Shown piece after piece: positions 50,742 through 59,722 of a stretch of 64,000 bases of DNA (the first letter of the stretch is position 1; every line of letters starts with the position of its first letter). The stretch comes from Vreelandella venusta. GTDB lineage: Bacteria; Pseudomonadota; Gammaproteobacteria; Pseudomonadales; Halomonadaceae. A program made the translations under genes and the position numbers. Below the pieces are notes generated by a model. The model worked only from the letters and a program-made list of their open reading frames with translations. It made no database searches and was not told the DNA's origin. Location of the stretch: the NCBI RefSeq assembly GCF_007989605.1, contig NZ_BJUL01000015.1, positions 16,887 through 80,886 of the forward strand, in the 5' to 3' direction.

Positions 50742-52442
50742 ATGCACGAGTCTGGCCTCACCCGTGACACAGGGGCGCTACCCTGGGGCTGGCTCTACCG
50801 CCCCCTCAAGGCGCGGCGCCTAGCGCTGGCTCGGTTGCTGACGTTGAGCCTAATGGCGACCCTGCTGGCGCTGTTGCCGCCGTTGCTTACCCAGCGTTTG
50901 ATCGATCACGGCCTGATGCAAGGTGACTTCAGCACTGTTGCCGCTTACGTCGCCGCCCTGGTGGTGTTGGGGCTCGCCACTTTGGCCCTACAGGGGCTAA
51001 CCCGCCTGCAGCATGTGGCACTTTCTGCGCGATTATTGCTCTCGCTGCGCCGCTCCTTGCTTCGCCATCTGCTGCGCCTGGCACCGGCCCGCTGGCAGGC
51101 GCGAGGGCGAGGCGATCTGATGAGCCGTCTAGATGGCGACCTGTCTATCCTTCAGGGCTTCGCCCTGGACGGCCTGCTTAGCGGACTCTCCAACCTGTTA
51201 GGGCTGGTGGGGGCGCTGGCTATGATTGGCCTATTCAGCCCCATGCTGATGGCCCTGGTGGCCGTGCTAGTCCCCATCCAGTGGTTGTGGCTGCGCGCTT
51301 GGCGCCCGGCGCTGACTCTCCGTCAGCAGGCACTCCGTGAGCAGAGCGGGGAACTCTCCGGCTTCTGGCAGGATACCCTGGCCCATGGCCCCTGGTTTCA
51401 AGGCCAGGCGCTGGAGTCGTCGCGACTCAATCGCCTCCAGGGGCTTGGCCACGAGCAACTGCGACGCCTATTGGCGGTGCGTCGGGTGGGTTTCCTCAGT
51501 GACGTGGGCCCCCAGCTGATCCTCTCTCTGGCCCGGGCCGGGGTGCTGCTATTGGGCGGCTATCTGGTGATTCAAGGGCAGTTGCAACTCGGTGAACTAG
51601 TGGCCCTGTTGGCGTATCTCGGTATGGTGATGGCCCCCATCGGTGGCCTACTGGGTCTCTATGGAGGGTGGCAGCGGGCTCGGGTCAGTGCTTGCCGCTT
51701 AGCCGAGCTCTTCAATGAGCCAGCTATGCGTGATCCCTATCGGGGCAGTCGCCCTATCGGGCCTGGTGAGCTTTGTTTGAAGAGGGTACGTTTCCGTCAT
51801 CCCGGCCAGTCTGGTTGGCTTCTGGATGGTATTGATCTCGCGCTTCCGCCGAGCAGTAAGGTGCTGATAGCCGGCCCTTCTGGGGCAGGCAAGAGCAGCC
51901 TAATCCGTCTGTTACTAGGGTTGGAGACGTTTGAGTCAGGCGAAATCCGTGTCGATGGCGTGCCGCTTGACGCGCTCTCCCGCCATCACTGGCTCAAGCA
52001 GGTTGCTTGGGTGGAGCAGCACCCCAGCCTGCTACGCGGCAGCTTGGCTGAGACCCTGCGCGCCCTAGCCCCTGAGGCAAGCGATGCCGAACTGATTGAT
52101 GCGCTTTCCCGCGTTGGACTCGCTGACTGGCTGGCCGCCCTGCCGGAAGGGTTAGAGAGCGAGTTGGGCGACTTGGGTGGCAAGGTCTCTGGCGGCCAGC
52201 GCTCACGCCTGGCCCTGGCTCGGGCACTGCTAAAAAAGCCTCGCCTAGTGCTGCTGGACGAGCCCACTGCGGCGCTGGATCCAGCGGCTGCCCGAACCTT
52301 CGACGCTTTGCTTGATGAGGTGCTGGGGGACAGCACCCGGCTGATTATCAGCCACCAAAGCGACCACTTTGGCAATCTGGATGCCTACTATCGGCTCCAG
52401 CAGGGGCAGCTGGTTGCAGTGGAGGCGTCGTCATGTCTCTAG
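50742..52442 (+). CDS. qhpF: QhpF: ABC exporter for the gamma subunit
   Basis: 566 residues from the ATG at 50742, which has a GAGAG site; an ATG at 50727 does not. One membrane domain with about six spans is followed by an ATPase: Walker A GPSGAGKSS near 383, signature VSGGQ, Walker B LVLLDEPTAALD and the H-loop in IISHQSD. It is a half-size exporter like those for processed peptides, and in Paracoccus it is needed for gamma-subunit maturation. It overlaps qhpE by 10 bp. Confidence 0.92.
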   Translation: MHESGLTRDTGALPWGWLYRPLKARRLALARLLTLSLMATLLALLPPLLTQRLIDHGLMQGDFSTVAAYVAALVVLGLATLALQGLTRLQHVALSARLLLSLRRSLLRHLLRLAPARWQARGRGDLMSRLDGDLSILQGFALDGLLSGLSNLLGLVGALAMIGLFSPMLMALVAVLVPIQWLWLRAWRPALTLRQQALREQSGELSGFWQDTLAHGPWFQGQALESSRLNRLQGLGHEQLRRLLAVRRVGFLSDVGPQLILSLARAGVLLLGGYLVIQGQLQLGELVALLAYLGMVMAPIGGLLGLYGGWQRARVSACRLAELFNEPAMRDPYRGSRPIGPGELCLKRVRFRHPGQSGWLLDGIDLALPPSSKVLIAGPSGAGKSSLIRLLLGLETFESGEIRVDGVPLDALSRHHWLKQVAWVEQHPSLLRGSLAETLRALAPEASDAELIDALSRVGLADWLAALPEGLESELGDLGGKVSGGQRSRLALARALLKKPRLVLLDEPTAALDPAAARTFDALLDEVLGDSTRLIISHQSDHFGNLDAYYRLQQGQLVAVEASSCL

Positions 52443-53116
52443 TTCCGCCCATCAGCCCGACTCTGGGGGTTATCGATAGTGGCGTGCCTCCTGGTATGCC
52501 CCTGGCGCGCTTCCACTCGCCCAGTGGTGCTGACCCTGGAGATCACCTTGGTCATGGCCGGGCGATCCTCGCCACACTGGGCCACTACTTGCCACTCGCG
52601 CGGCTAGAAATCGCCTTCTACAAGCTATTTGAAGAGCGTCTCACCGCCAATGCTGCTGCCCTGGCTGCTGCTTTCGAGTGGCAAGCAGAGGCGCCACCGG
52701 TCTGGCTGCTATGTAGTTTGGGGTTGCCCCGAGCCGACACGCGACTGCAGGAGGCGGTGAAGAAGCTACAGGCCGCGGGCACCCGCATCGTTGCTGCCAG
52801 CCCACGCTTCGGGGCACCGGTCTACCCAGCCGCCTGGCCCGGGGTGATAGCGGTCAGCGGCGCCGCGGGACTGATGCCGGGCTCGCCACGGCGTGATAGG
52901 AATGGCCACTGGTACGCCTGCGTCTGGGCGGCTCGGGAGGGTAACGCTTGGCAACCCTGGCAGGTGGGGCCACCACCGATGGAGACTCCTCCTGCATTGG
53001 GCGGAGCCAGTTTCGCTGTGGCCCATGCCCTGGGCTATTGGCTGGCGGAGTCAATCGGTGAAAGGGGGGCACTGCCAAGAGAGTGGGGCTCGGGCAGCGT
53101 CGGCCAGTCGGGATGA
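52433..53116 (+). CDS. qhpE: QhpE: subtilisin-like protease removing the QhpC leader
   Basis: 227 residues, much shorter than most subtilases. The catalytic triad is visible: D15 in LGVIDSG, H41 in LGHGRAIL and S193 in GGASFAVAHALG. No signal peptide, so it acts in the cytoplasm on the cross-linked precursor before export. It overlaps qhpF by 10 bp, and its last 82 bp overlap the 3' end of qhpG on the other strand. Confidence 0.9.
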   Translation: MSLVPPISPTLGVIDSGVPPGMPLARFHSPSGADPGDHLGHGRAILATLGHYLPLARLEIAFYKLFEERLTANAAALAAAFEWQAEAPPVWLLCSLGLPRADTRLQEAVKKLQAAGTRIVAASPRFGAPVYPAAWPGVIAVSGAAGLMPGSPRRDRNGHWYACVWAAREGNAWQPWQVGPPPMETPPALGGASFAVAHALGYWLAESIGERGALPREWGSGSVGQSG

Positions 53117-54405
53117 TCGGCCCACCAGCGGATGATCGCCATGGCCGCGGGGCCAGCGGCGGCCAATAGTGCTCGAGCCGCTGTGTGGTCGCCATTCTGC
53201 ATAGCCTTGACCAAAGGCGCTAGGGAGATTCCCGCCACTGCCTGAATCCCCATTGGCTGGTCCGGGGTAAACACCAGCTCTCGCTCGGACAGGTGCGTGC
53301 CAACGATGGCCAGACCACGGCCCACCCGCACCTGGGCCCAAGGCTCTGGTAGATGTAGCGGTTGATGATCGGGCCAGTGACAGCGCGCCGTCCAGTAAGG
53401 GGCTGGATCGGTGCCTGTCGACTCTTGATAGGCAGCCTGACGGTAGAAGTCGCGGCCAGCCCGGGCGAAACGCCAGTACTGGGCATCCTGACGGCGTTGG
53501 TGGAAGCGCTCTAGGGGCGCGATGCTGGTCTCCTCAAAGAGACTATTGAGAACTGGTGCTAGGCCGTGGGCTGAGGAGAGCGCGTTGAAAATGCCCTGTC
53601 CAGAGAGGGGATCGATGGCCATGGCGGCATCCCCGAGGCGCCAGATGCGTCCCTCTCTCACTTGGGTGCGCCCCAGTAAGCTAGGGCGCTGGTAGTGATG
53701 ACAAATCTTGGCTTGCCCCCAGAGCTGTGCTAAGTCGGGTTGGGTGGCTAGCCAAGCGTCGGGGGCACTACGTGCTTGGCATAGCGTGTTATCCGAGAGG
53801 GCCAGCTGCAGATACTGCTGGCCTTTGAGCCGTGACCACCAGGCCCAGCCTCCGCCGGGCAACGACAGAGCAGCACTGGCGGGGGCAGAGTCGGCGGCCT
53901 CGCCGCGTAGGATCCAGGCAGGGGTTGACCAGGGAGCGGAGTCGCGGAACTGGCGCCGCGCCGCCGCCCGGCCCCGGGCCTCCACGCCCCAGGAAGCGGT
54001 CAGTATGCGACCATCTGCCAAGCCCAGGCGAACTTCACTGTTCTGGCTCTCCAGGGACGTGATCCGCGCTGTGATCACTGGGATACCAGCCTCGTGGAGA
54101 TCTTCCTGCAGGGCGGCATCGAAGGATGGACGTGGCAGCAGCCACTCGGCGTTCGGCGCTCGAGCTTTACCAGCCCAGATGACCCGCCGTGGCAAAGGAC
54201 CCACCGCGCAAGCAGCTGCTCGGTGCAGCCCCAGGCTTTGTAAGGCCTGGAGGCTGCGCCGGGCAATGCCCTCGATGGCCTGATAATCGCGGATACGCCC
54301 CACTAGGGTGACTCGTCGACCGGCGCGATGTAGCAGCATGGCCAGAGCGGCACCAGCGGGGCCGCTTCCGGCGATCAATATTTCGCTATCCACGTCTTGG
54401 CGCAT
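53035..54405 (-). CDS. qhpG: QhpG: FAD monooxygenase hydroxylating the precursor Trp of QhpC
   Basis: 456 residues, a single-component flavin monooxygenase. GSGPAG at 13-18 and WRLGDAAMAIDPLSGQGIFNAL near residue 265 are the FAD motifs. In Paracoccus QhpG dihydroxylates the Trp that becomes cysteine tryptophylquinone. Here it is on the minus strand, 46 bp after the aldehyde dehydrogenase gene, so the same sigma-54 promoter probably drives both. AGGGGA lies before the ATG. The last 82 bp overlap the end of qhpE in the opposite direction. Confidence 0.9.
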   Translation of the reverse strand: MRQDVDSEILIAGSGPAGAALAMLLHRAGRRVTLVGRIRDYQAIEGIARRSLQALQSLGLHRAAACAVGPLPRRVIWAGKARAPNAEWLLPRPSFDAALQEDLHEAGIPVITARITSLESQNSEVRLGLADGRILTASWGVEARGRAAARRQFRDSAPWSTPAWILRGEAADSAPASAALSLPGGGWAWWSRLKGQQYLQLALSDNTLCQARSAPDAWLATQPDLAQLWGQAKICHHYQRPSLLGRTQVREGRIWRLGDAAMAIDPLSGQGIFNALSSAHGLAPVLNSLFEETSIAPLERFHQRRQDAQYWRFARAGRDFYRQAAYQESTGTDPAPYWTARCHWPDHQPLHLPEPWAQVRVGRGLAIVGTHLSERELVFTPDQPMGIQAVAGISLAPLVKAMQNGDHTAARALLAAAGPAAMAIIRWWADHPDWPTLPEPHSLGSAPLSPIDSASQ

Positions 54406-54451
54406 TAGAAGAATCCCCTTGGGGTTGGTAAGGTGCCAGGACTGGGTTATA

Positions 54452-55936
54452 TCAAACGATCATTACAACCGATTTTTGCTCTGTGTAATGCTCGATCAGT
54501 GAGTCGCCGAGCTCGCGGCCAATGCCCGACTGTTTGAAGCCGCCGAAGGGCATGCAGGCATCCAGCAGGTTGTGGCCGTTGACCCAGATGCTACCGGCCT
54601 CGATTTCTGGTACCAGGCGATTGACCGCTGCAAGATCGTTGGACCAGATGCTGGCGGCCAGTCCATAAGGAGAGTCGTTGGCCAGCAATACCAGTTCGTT
54701 TAGGTCGCGGAAGGTCTGGACCACGACCACCGGACCGAAGATCTCCTCTTGCACACAGCGGCTTTCCTGGGCCAAGCCGGTGATCACCGTCGGCTCGACG
54801 AAGTAGCCGATTTCGCTGCCTTTACCACCGCCGGTGACGATAGTGCCGCCGTCGCTGCGCGCTTGTTCGATATACGTCAACACTCGTTGCTGCTGTTTGG
54901 AGGAGACCAGCGGGCCCAGGCTACTGGTGGGTTCACAGCCCGGCGCTAGCGTTAGCTGCTGGGCCTGTTCGGCGAGTTTAGTGACGAAGGCATCATGGAT
55001 CGATTCATGTACATAGATCCTCGACCCAGCGGTACACACCTGCCCCTGATTAAAGAAGATTGCCTGAGCCGCGCCGGCAGCGGCTGCTTCGACATCTGCG
55101 TCGGCCAGCACCATCACCGGTGACTTACCACCTAGTTCCAGGGTGGTGCGGGTCAGGTTCTCCATGGCGGAATGCCCGATCTGCTTACCCACGGGGGTCG
55201 ATCCGGTAAAGGCTATCTTATTGATTCCTGGGTGGCTGGCCAGTGCTGCCCCAGCGGTGTGCCCCAGACCGGTGACGACGTTGATAGTGCCAGCCGGAAA
55301 GCCTACTTGCTCGGCCAGCTCTGCCAGCAATAGGGCGGTGAGCGGGGTGTCCTCGGCGGGCTTGAGTACGATACTGCAGCCGGCAGCTAGGGCCGGAGCA
55401 ACCTTCCAAGTTGCCATCAGCAGTGGGAAATTCCAGGGGATGATGGCACCCACCACGCCGATGGGCTCGCGGCGGGTGTAGGCGACAATGTGCTTGTCTT
55501 CGGGCACGAAAGGCATCGAGGGTGTCATGCTACGCCCCTCGATTTTGGTGGCCCAGCCTGCAGTATAACGGATAAAGTCGATAGCGAGAGCTACGTCCAT
55601 ATGCCGCGAAAAAGTTATTGGCTTGCCGTTGTCTAGTGTTTCGAGTAGGGCAAAGTCATCCGCGCGGGCTTCCAGAGCGTCGGCGAGATCCAGCAGCAGT
55701 TTCTCTCGCTGGGCTGGCCGCGACTTGCGCCAGTCACGGAAGGCTTCCCGGGCAGCACCGACTGCAGCATCAATATCGGTGGCATCACCCGCCGGAACCC
55801 GACTGATCACTTCCGCGGTGGCAGGGTTATAAACATCCAGCGTCTGGCCACTGGTGGCGGGGCGCCACTGGCCGCCAATAAAAAGAGCATGGCTTTTATC
55901 CAGCCAAGCTTGAATAGCAATGGAAGGCTGCGTCAT
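54452..55936 (-). CDS. peaE: Phenylacetaldehyde dehydrogenase-like aldehyde dehydrogenase
   Basis: 494 residues, NAD(P)-dependent. Catalytic Cys in FFNQGQVCTAGSR near residue 300, general base Glu in LELGGKSP near 268, and NAD-binding FTGSTPVGKQIG near 245. The C-terminus LGDSLIEHYTEQKSVVMIV is of the FeaB/PadA and PeaE type. It oxidises the aldehyde made by the amine dehydrogenase to the acid that PaaK activates. GGAG lies before the ATG, and a textbook sigma-54 promoter is 89-104 bp upstream. Exact aldehyde is inferred. Confidence 0.85.
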   Translation of the reverse strand: MTQPSIAIQAWLDKSHALFIGGQWRPATSGQTLDVYNPATAEVISRVPAGDATDIDAAVGAAREAFRDWRKSRPAQREKLLLDLADALEARADDFALLETLDNGKPITFSRHMDVALAIDFIRYTAGWATKIEGRSMTPSMPFVPEDKHIVAYTRREPIGVVGAIIPWNFPLLMATWKVAPALAAGCSIVLKPAEDTPLTALLLAELAEQVGFPAGTINVVTGLGHTAGAALASHPGINKIAFTGSTPVGKQIGHSAMENLTRTTLELGGKSPVMVLADADVEAAAAGAAQAIFFNQGQVCTAGSRIYVHESIHDAFVTKLAEQAQQLTLAPGCEPTSSLGPLVSSKQQQRVLTYIEQARSDGGTIVTGGGKGSEIGYFVEPTVITGLAQESRCVQEEIFGPVVVVQTFRDLNELVLLANDSPYGLAASIWSNDLAAVNRLVPEIEAGSIWVNGHNLLDACMPFGGFKQSGIGRELGDSLIEHYTEQKSVVMIV

Positions 55937-55977
55937 GGTTGTGCTCCTGGCAGACTGATTTATGATTGTTGTGAGTG

Positions 55978-55995
55978 CGTGCTAAGCATTGCACG
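55978..55995. promoter_or_regulatory. Semi-palindrome in the peaE leader
   Basis: CGTGCTAAGCATTGCACG is symmetrical apart from four central bases (CGTGC/GCACG arms). In addition, ATTGTTGTGA (55965-55974) and TCACAACAAT (56060-56069) are inverted copies flanking the sigma-54 promoter. One or both could be activator sites. Confidence 0.45.
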
Positions 55996-56024
55996 TCTCT
56001 CATGTTCCTTAGCAAGTACTCTCT

Positions 56025-56040
56025 AGCAAGCCCCGTGCCA
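56025..56040 (-). promoter_or_regulatory. Sigma-54 promoter of peaE-qhpG
   Basis: On the minus strand TGGCACGGGGCTTGCT matches the -24/-12 consensus TGGCACG-N4-TTGCW exactly. Predicted start near 56014, 78 bases before the peaE ATG. The divergent sigma-54 activator gene begins 138 bp away. Confidence 0.93.
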
Positions 56041-56177
56041 GCTCAGAGAGATAATATAATCACAACAATATCAGTGAGTTGAAGATCGGTTATGACGACA
56101 CTGCTGCGCCGTTTCGTCGCCGGACACGACGGCTGTCGCATTCTGGGACAGCTCGCCGACCTCGCTGGGAGAGGCCC

Positions 56178-58127
56178 ATGATCTCCAAAACAGTCCTGAG
56201 AACCCCCGACGTGATTCTCCAGGCCCGTGAACATCTGCTCCGTGGCCAGCAACTACCGATGGGTATGCTCGATGCCTGTATCGACCGTTCTTGGCAGCGC
56301 TGCATTGAGCATGGACTGCAGCTTGGTAGCCTTCCCGAGTTGCCGCGACTCGACAGTGGCGAACTTCGCGCTCAGCGCGAGATGCATCGTCGCCTTATCG
56401 AACTGGCTGACCCGCTGATCAGGCGAGTGACGGAGGATCTGCGTGGCTGTCAATTGCTGCTGGCAACCCCGGATGCCACCGTGCTCAAGAGCTACGGCCA
56501 GCGATTCGTGCTTAATGATCGTTTTCACATCGGGGCTGGCATCAACCTGGATGAACGCTGGTTCGGAACCAATGCACCTGCCCTAGCACTTATCGAGCGG
56601 GCGCCGGTGTTGGTCAAGTCCTGCGAGCATCTGCTGTTTCCCGACAACCCTGTTTCCTGTGTCGCCGCCCCGTTGTTTGATCTCAATGGCGACTGTTTGG
56701 GGTTGATCGACCTTACCTTCGAAGCCAATCACCCACGACCAGAAATTTTCCTGCGCCGAGTACAGCAGCTCACGGGGGCGTTGGAGCAACGGCTGTTTTT
56801 CCACCACTACCAGCAGCGATGGGTGCTCCAGGTGCATGCATCACTGGCGGAGCTGGACAGCGTGAGTTGTGGTCTAGTGGCCATGAACGACTCGGGGCTG
56901 ATCCTGGCGGTTGATTCTCAGGCTGCCCAATGGCTGGGCGAGGCTTCTGCCTCACTAATTGGTCGCCATATCGAAGAATTATTGGGCAATTCCTGGAAAG
57001 AAATCTGTCGTCAATGCGAACGATGCTCGGTCTTGCTGGGGCTGCCGCTTACCGGCGCCCAACTGGTGGGGCGGCTTAATCCCCCGGATCAGTGGCAGCC
57101 AGCAGTTTTGAGCGGAGAGGCCACGGTGAGGACGGCGTCGCCCGAACCATCCCTCTCTCGGGGGCTTGAGACGCTGGTGGAGGATTGGCCTGAGGCGCTG
57201 GCTCGGGAGGCTCGCCGGGCTAGTCGGGCACTGGAAGCAGGTTTGCCTGTACTGCTCCAAGGCAAAACTGGCACCGGAAAAGAGCAGTTGGCCCGAGCCC
57301 TACATACTCGTCTCGGCGAGCAGCGGCCCTTCGTGGCACTCAACTGTGCTGCGCTACCCGAAAGTCTTATCGAGGCGGAGCTGTTCGGCTATGTAGAAGG
57401 TGCCTTCACCGGCGCCCGCAAGGGCGGGTACAGCGGGCGTTTGGTGCAAGCTAATGGCGGCACTTTGATGCTCGACGAGATCGGTGACATGCCGCTGGCG
57501 CTGCAGGCCCGTCTGCTGCGGGTGCTGCAGGAGAAAGTGGTGACACCTCTGGGCGATCACCGCGAGGTTCCCATCGACTGCCGAGTCATAGCCGCGAGCC
57601 ATCGCGATTTGGAAAGTCTGGTGACAAACGGTGACTTCCGCGAAGATCTTTTTTATCGTCTGGCTGGGGTGGTAGTAGAACTTCCCACGCTGAACGAGCA
57701 GGCTGATCTCGCGGGACAGATTCGTCAACACTGGGCAGCACTATGTCGCCAACATGGCCGCTCTCTGGCGCTGGATGAGTCCTTGTTAGAGTGTTTGGCT
57801 GGCTACCTTTGGCCTGGCAACTGGCGGGAACTAATTCACTGTTTGGAAGCGGCTTTGGTGGGAGCTGAGCCAGAGTGCCAACGGCTAACCATAGAAGGGC
57901 TTTCGCCGCGTTGGCAGCGTAAGCTTGCTCAGCCCACAGAAAATAATGCTCGTAATCCGGTCTCACCGGAGGGTCTTGGCAACGGTTGCCAAGAACTGCG
58001 AGAAATGGAGCGGACCCATATGGTGCGTACGCTCGAAGCCCATGGGGGAAACATGACTGCCGCTGCCCGGGCGCTAGGTATCAGCCGCTCGACGCTTTAT
58101 CGACGGCTGGGGGATGCGCCACCTTGA
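56178..58127 (+). CDS. Sigma-54 activator, AcoR-like, probable regulator of the amine pathway
   Basis: 649 residues from the ATG at 56178 (GGAGAGG upstream). Order: N-terminal GAF-type sensor (about 60-215), a PAS-like part, an AAA+ domain with Walker A GKTGTGKE near 363 and GAFTGA intact (in GYVEGAFTGARKGGYSG), and a Fis-type helix-turn-helix at the end (GNMTAAARALGISRSTLYRRLG). Arrangement is that of AcoR and its relatives, with no receiver domain, so it senses a small molecule, perhaps the amine or aldehyde. It is divergent from peaE. In Paracoccus the qhp regulator is AraC-type, so this is a different control solution. Confidence 0.9.
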   Translation: MISKTVLRTPDVILQAREHLLRGQQLPMGMLDACIDRSWQRCIEHGLQLGSLPELPRLDSGELRAQREMHRRLIELADPLIRRVTEDLRGCQLLLATPDATVLKSYGQRFVLNDRFHIGAGINLDERWFGTNAPALALIERAPVLVKSCEHLLFPDNPVSCVAAPLFDLNGDCLGLIDLTFEANHPRPEIFLRRVQQLTGALEQRLFFHHYQQRWVLQVHASLAELDSVSCGLVAMNDSGLILAVDSQAAQWLGEASASLIGRHIEELLGNSWKEICRQCERCSVLLGLPLTGAQLVGRLNPPDQWQPAVLSGEATVRTASPEPSLSRGLETLVEDWPEALAREARRASRALEAGLPVLLQGKTGTGKEQLARALHTRLGEQRPFVALNCAALPESLIEAELFGYVEGAFTGARKGGYSGRLVQANGGTLMLDEIGDMPLALQARLLRVLQEKVVTPLGDHREVPIDCRVIAASHRDLESLVTNGDFREDLFYRLAGVVVELPTLNEQADLAGQIRQHWAALCRQHGRSLALDESLLECLAGYLWPGNWRELIHCLEAALVGAEPECQRLTIEGLSPRWQRKLAQPTENNARNPVSPEGLGNGCQELREMERTHMVRTLEAHGGNMTAAARALGISRSTLYRRLGDAPP

Positions 58128-58142
58128 GTTGGTGCAGTGCAA

Positions 58143-58170
58143 CCAAGCTGGACGGTCGCTTCCAGCTTGG
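58143..58170. terminator. Hairpin after the activator gene
   Basis: Perfect 10-bp arms CCAAGCTGGA and TCCAGCTTGG, loop of eight, 15 bp after the stop. No T tract follows. Confidence 0.5.
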
Positions 58171-58214
58171 CCCTTATAGGCTGTCTAGTTCAACGGAGGG
58201 CAGGTGTCCTCACC

Positions 58215-58254
58215 ATAAGATACGCAAGGCGTTTATAAGACACGTAAGGCGTTT
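58215..58254. repeat. Two 20-bp tandem repeats at the end of paaX
   Basis: ATAAGATACGCAAGGCGTTT is followed directly by ATAAGACACGTAAGGCGTTT (18 of 20 identical). The second unit runs into the paaX stop codon region. Confidence 0.8.
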
Positions 58255-59179
58255 ATTCCAACCCGCCGAAGCGTTGGTAGAAGCTGGGGCCAGGGGCTGG
58301 TAATGGGCCTTCGGCGGTTTCTAGGTGTCGATCCAACCAGCGTTCTGCGCGTTCGTAGAGCAACCGATAGAGGTTGCGGCAGAGCTGATGGGCGTAGCGG
58401 CCTTCCCACGCCGTGGGGAGTAGTTCATCAGGCAGAAGAGGGTCGCGTAGTTGAACCTTACGATACTCATGAATCAGCAAGGTGCGGGCAATGAAGCACT
58501 CTTCTTGTCCTAAATGGTTCTCTGCGTTGAGTGCATTCCACAGTGGGCGAAACTTAACTAGAAAACGCTGATACAGCTCGGCGAGTTCGTCGAGATTCCA
58601 GCTATCTCTGACCTGAAGGCGCAGCGGCTTACTGGTCATGGGCTCCATGGCCTGCGTCTGCATCACGATCGTATCGTCTGCCGCATCAAGCTCCTGCAAG
58701 GCCACCATGGTTTCCGCGCATGACAGCGTGGGATGTGCTAGCACGCCCTGAGCAAAACTACCAAAACCGAGCCATTCAAGCTCATCACGAATCTGCTGGC
58801 GTCGATCTGCCGATAGCTGAGTCAGAAGCGCCAGTGTCCATTGGCCGGACCAGGGGGGCTGGGCACCGTGATAGACGCGCTTAAAGGCTTGTTCAAAACG
58901 GCGTCGCCCGGGGCCGCTCAGGCGGTAGTAGCTGCGACGACCGACCTTCTCGCCACGTAGCCAGGTTTCATGGGTCAGCCGATAAACCGATGTGCGCACC
59001 AGCCGCTCGTTGATACCGATGGGTTCCACCAGTTTTGATAGGCTGCCGAGCCATACAGTACCACCCCGTGGAACGATAGAGTCGCCATAGACGGTAATAA
59101 TTAGCGAGCCGGCGCGAATAGGCCGACGCTTCTGGAAGTCATCAATAAGCGTAGCGACGCAGTCTGTAGCTGACGACAT
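58253..59179 (-). CDS. paaX: PaaX: phenylacetyl-CoA-responsive repressor
   Basis: 308 residues, normal for PaaX. The N-terminal winged helix (RAGSLIITVYGDSIVPRGGTVWLGSL, with NERLVRTSVYRL) and a long C-terminal domain (SGQWTLALLTQL, LLPDELLPTAWEGRYAHQL) are typical. It represses paa genes until phenylacetyl-CoA forms. It lies 13 kb from paaY, separated by the amine genes. Its own promoter contains ATCGTATCACG (complement CGTGATACGAT), sharing TGATACG with the paaF and paaN promoters. Confidence 0.93.
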   Translation of the reverse strand: MSSATDCVATLIDDFQKRRPIRAGSLIITVYGDSIVPRGGTVWLGSLSKLVEPIGINERLVRTSVYRLTHETWLRGEKVGRRSYYRLSGPGRRRFEQAFKRVYHGAQPPWSGQWTLALLTQLSADRRQQIRDELEWLGFGSFAQGVLAHPTLSCAETMVALQELDAADDTIVMQTQAMEPMTSKPLRLQVRDSWNLDELAELYQRFLVKFRPLWNALNAENHLGQEECFIARTLLIHEYRKVQLRDPLLPDELLPTAWEGRYAHQLCRNLYRLLYERAERWLDRHLETAEGPLPAPGPSFYQRFGGLE

Positions 59180-59255
59180 GGTGAGTATTGATTCCCCTGA
59201 CGATGAAGTTGTCGCAAAACGACAGAAAATATAGCTTTTATAGAAGATTATCGTA

Positions 59256-59271
59256 TCACGTTTTTTCGTGA
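59256..59271. promoter_or_regulatory. Candidate paaX autoregulatory site
   Basis: TCACGTTTTTTCGTGA has 5-bp arms and overlaps TGATACG on the complementary strand. It is 77 bp upstream of paaX. Confidence 0.45.
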
Positions 59272-59722
59272 CTTGGCCTGTGTCGCTGTCAGTGATTTAT
59301 GAATAGTTCTTTGGTGTCGTGAAGGTTGTTGGATTAAATGCCCTGATAGAGCGCTGCATGCTTTTTTGCAAAGATAAAAAATAGTTTAAATGGTTTAAAT
59401 GTTTTACCGAGGTTTAAGAAATTAAGGTGATTGTCTTTTTTAAAGTAAGCGACGGGGTTGTTTTAATATATTTTAATTAATGGTTTTTTGTTTTTCTTTA
59501 AGTGTTGGTTTGTTGTGTGAATTTTGGCGATTTATTGATTCGGGGGCTTGGCTTGGAGCGGTCGTTAGTGTCTGTTTTTGTTGATAAATTTAACTTTTTT
59601 TAATAATTATAAAGTGTATGATTCCATCGCTTGTCTCGAAGCAAGAAAGGTGTGTGGTCAGTGTGGCTAATTAGAATCATTATTTAACATTTCTCTGGTT
59701 TTGTTTGATTCACTAGCACACC

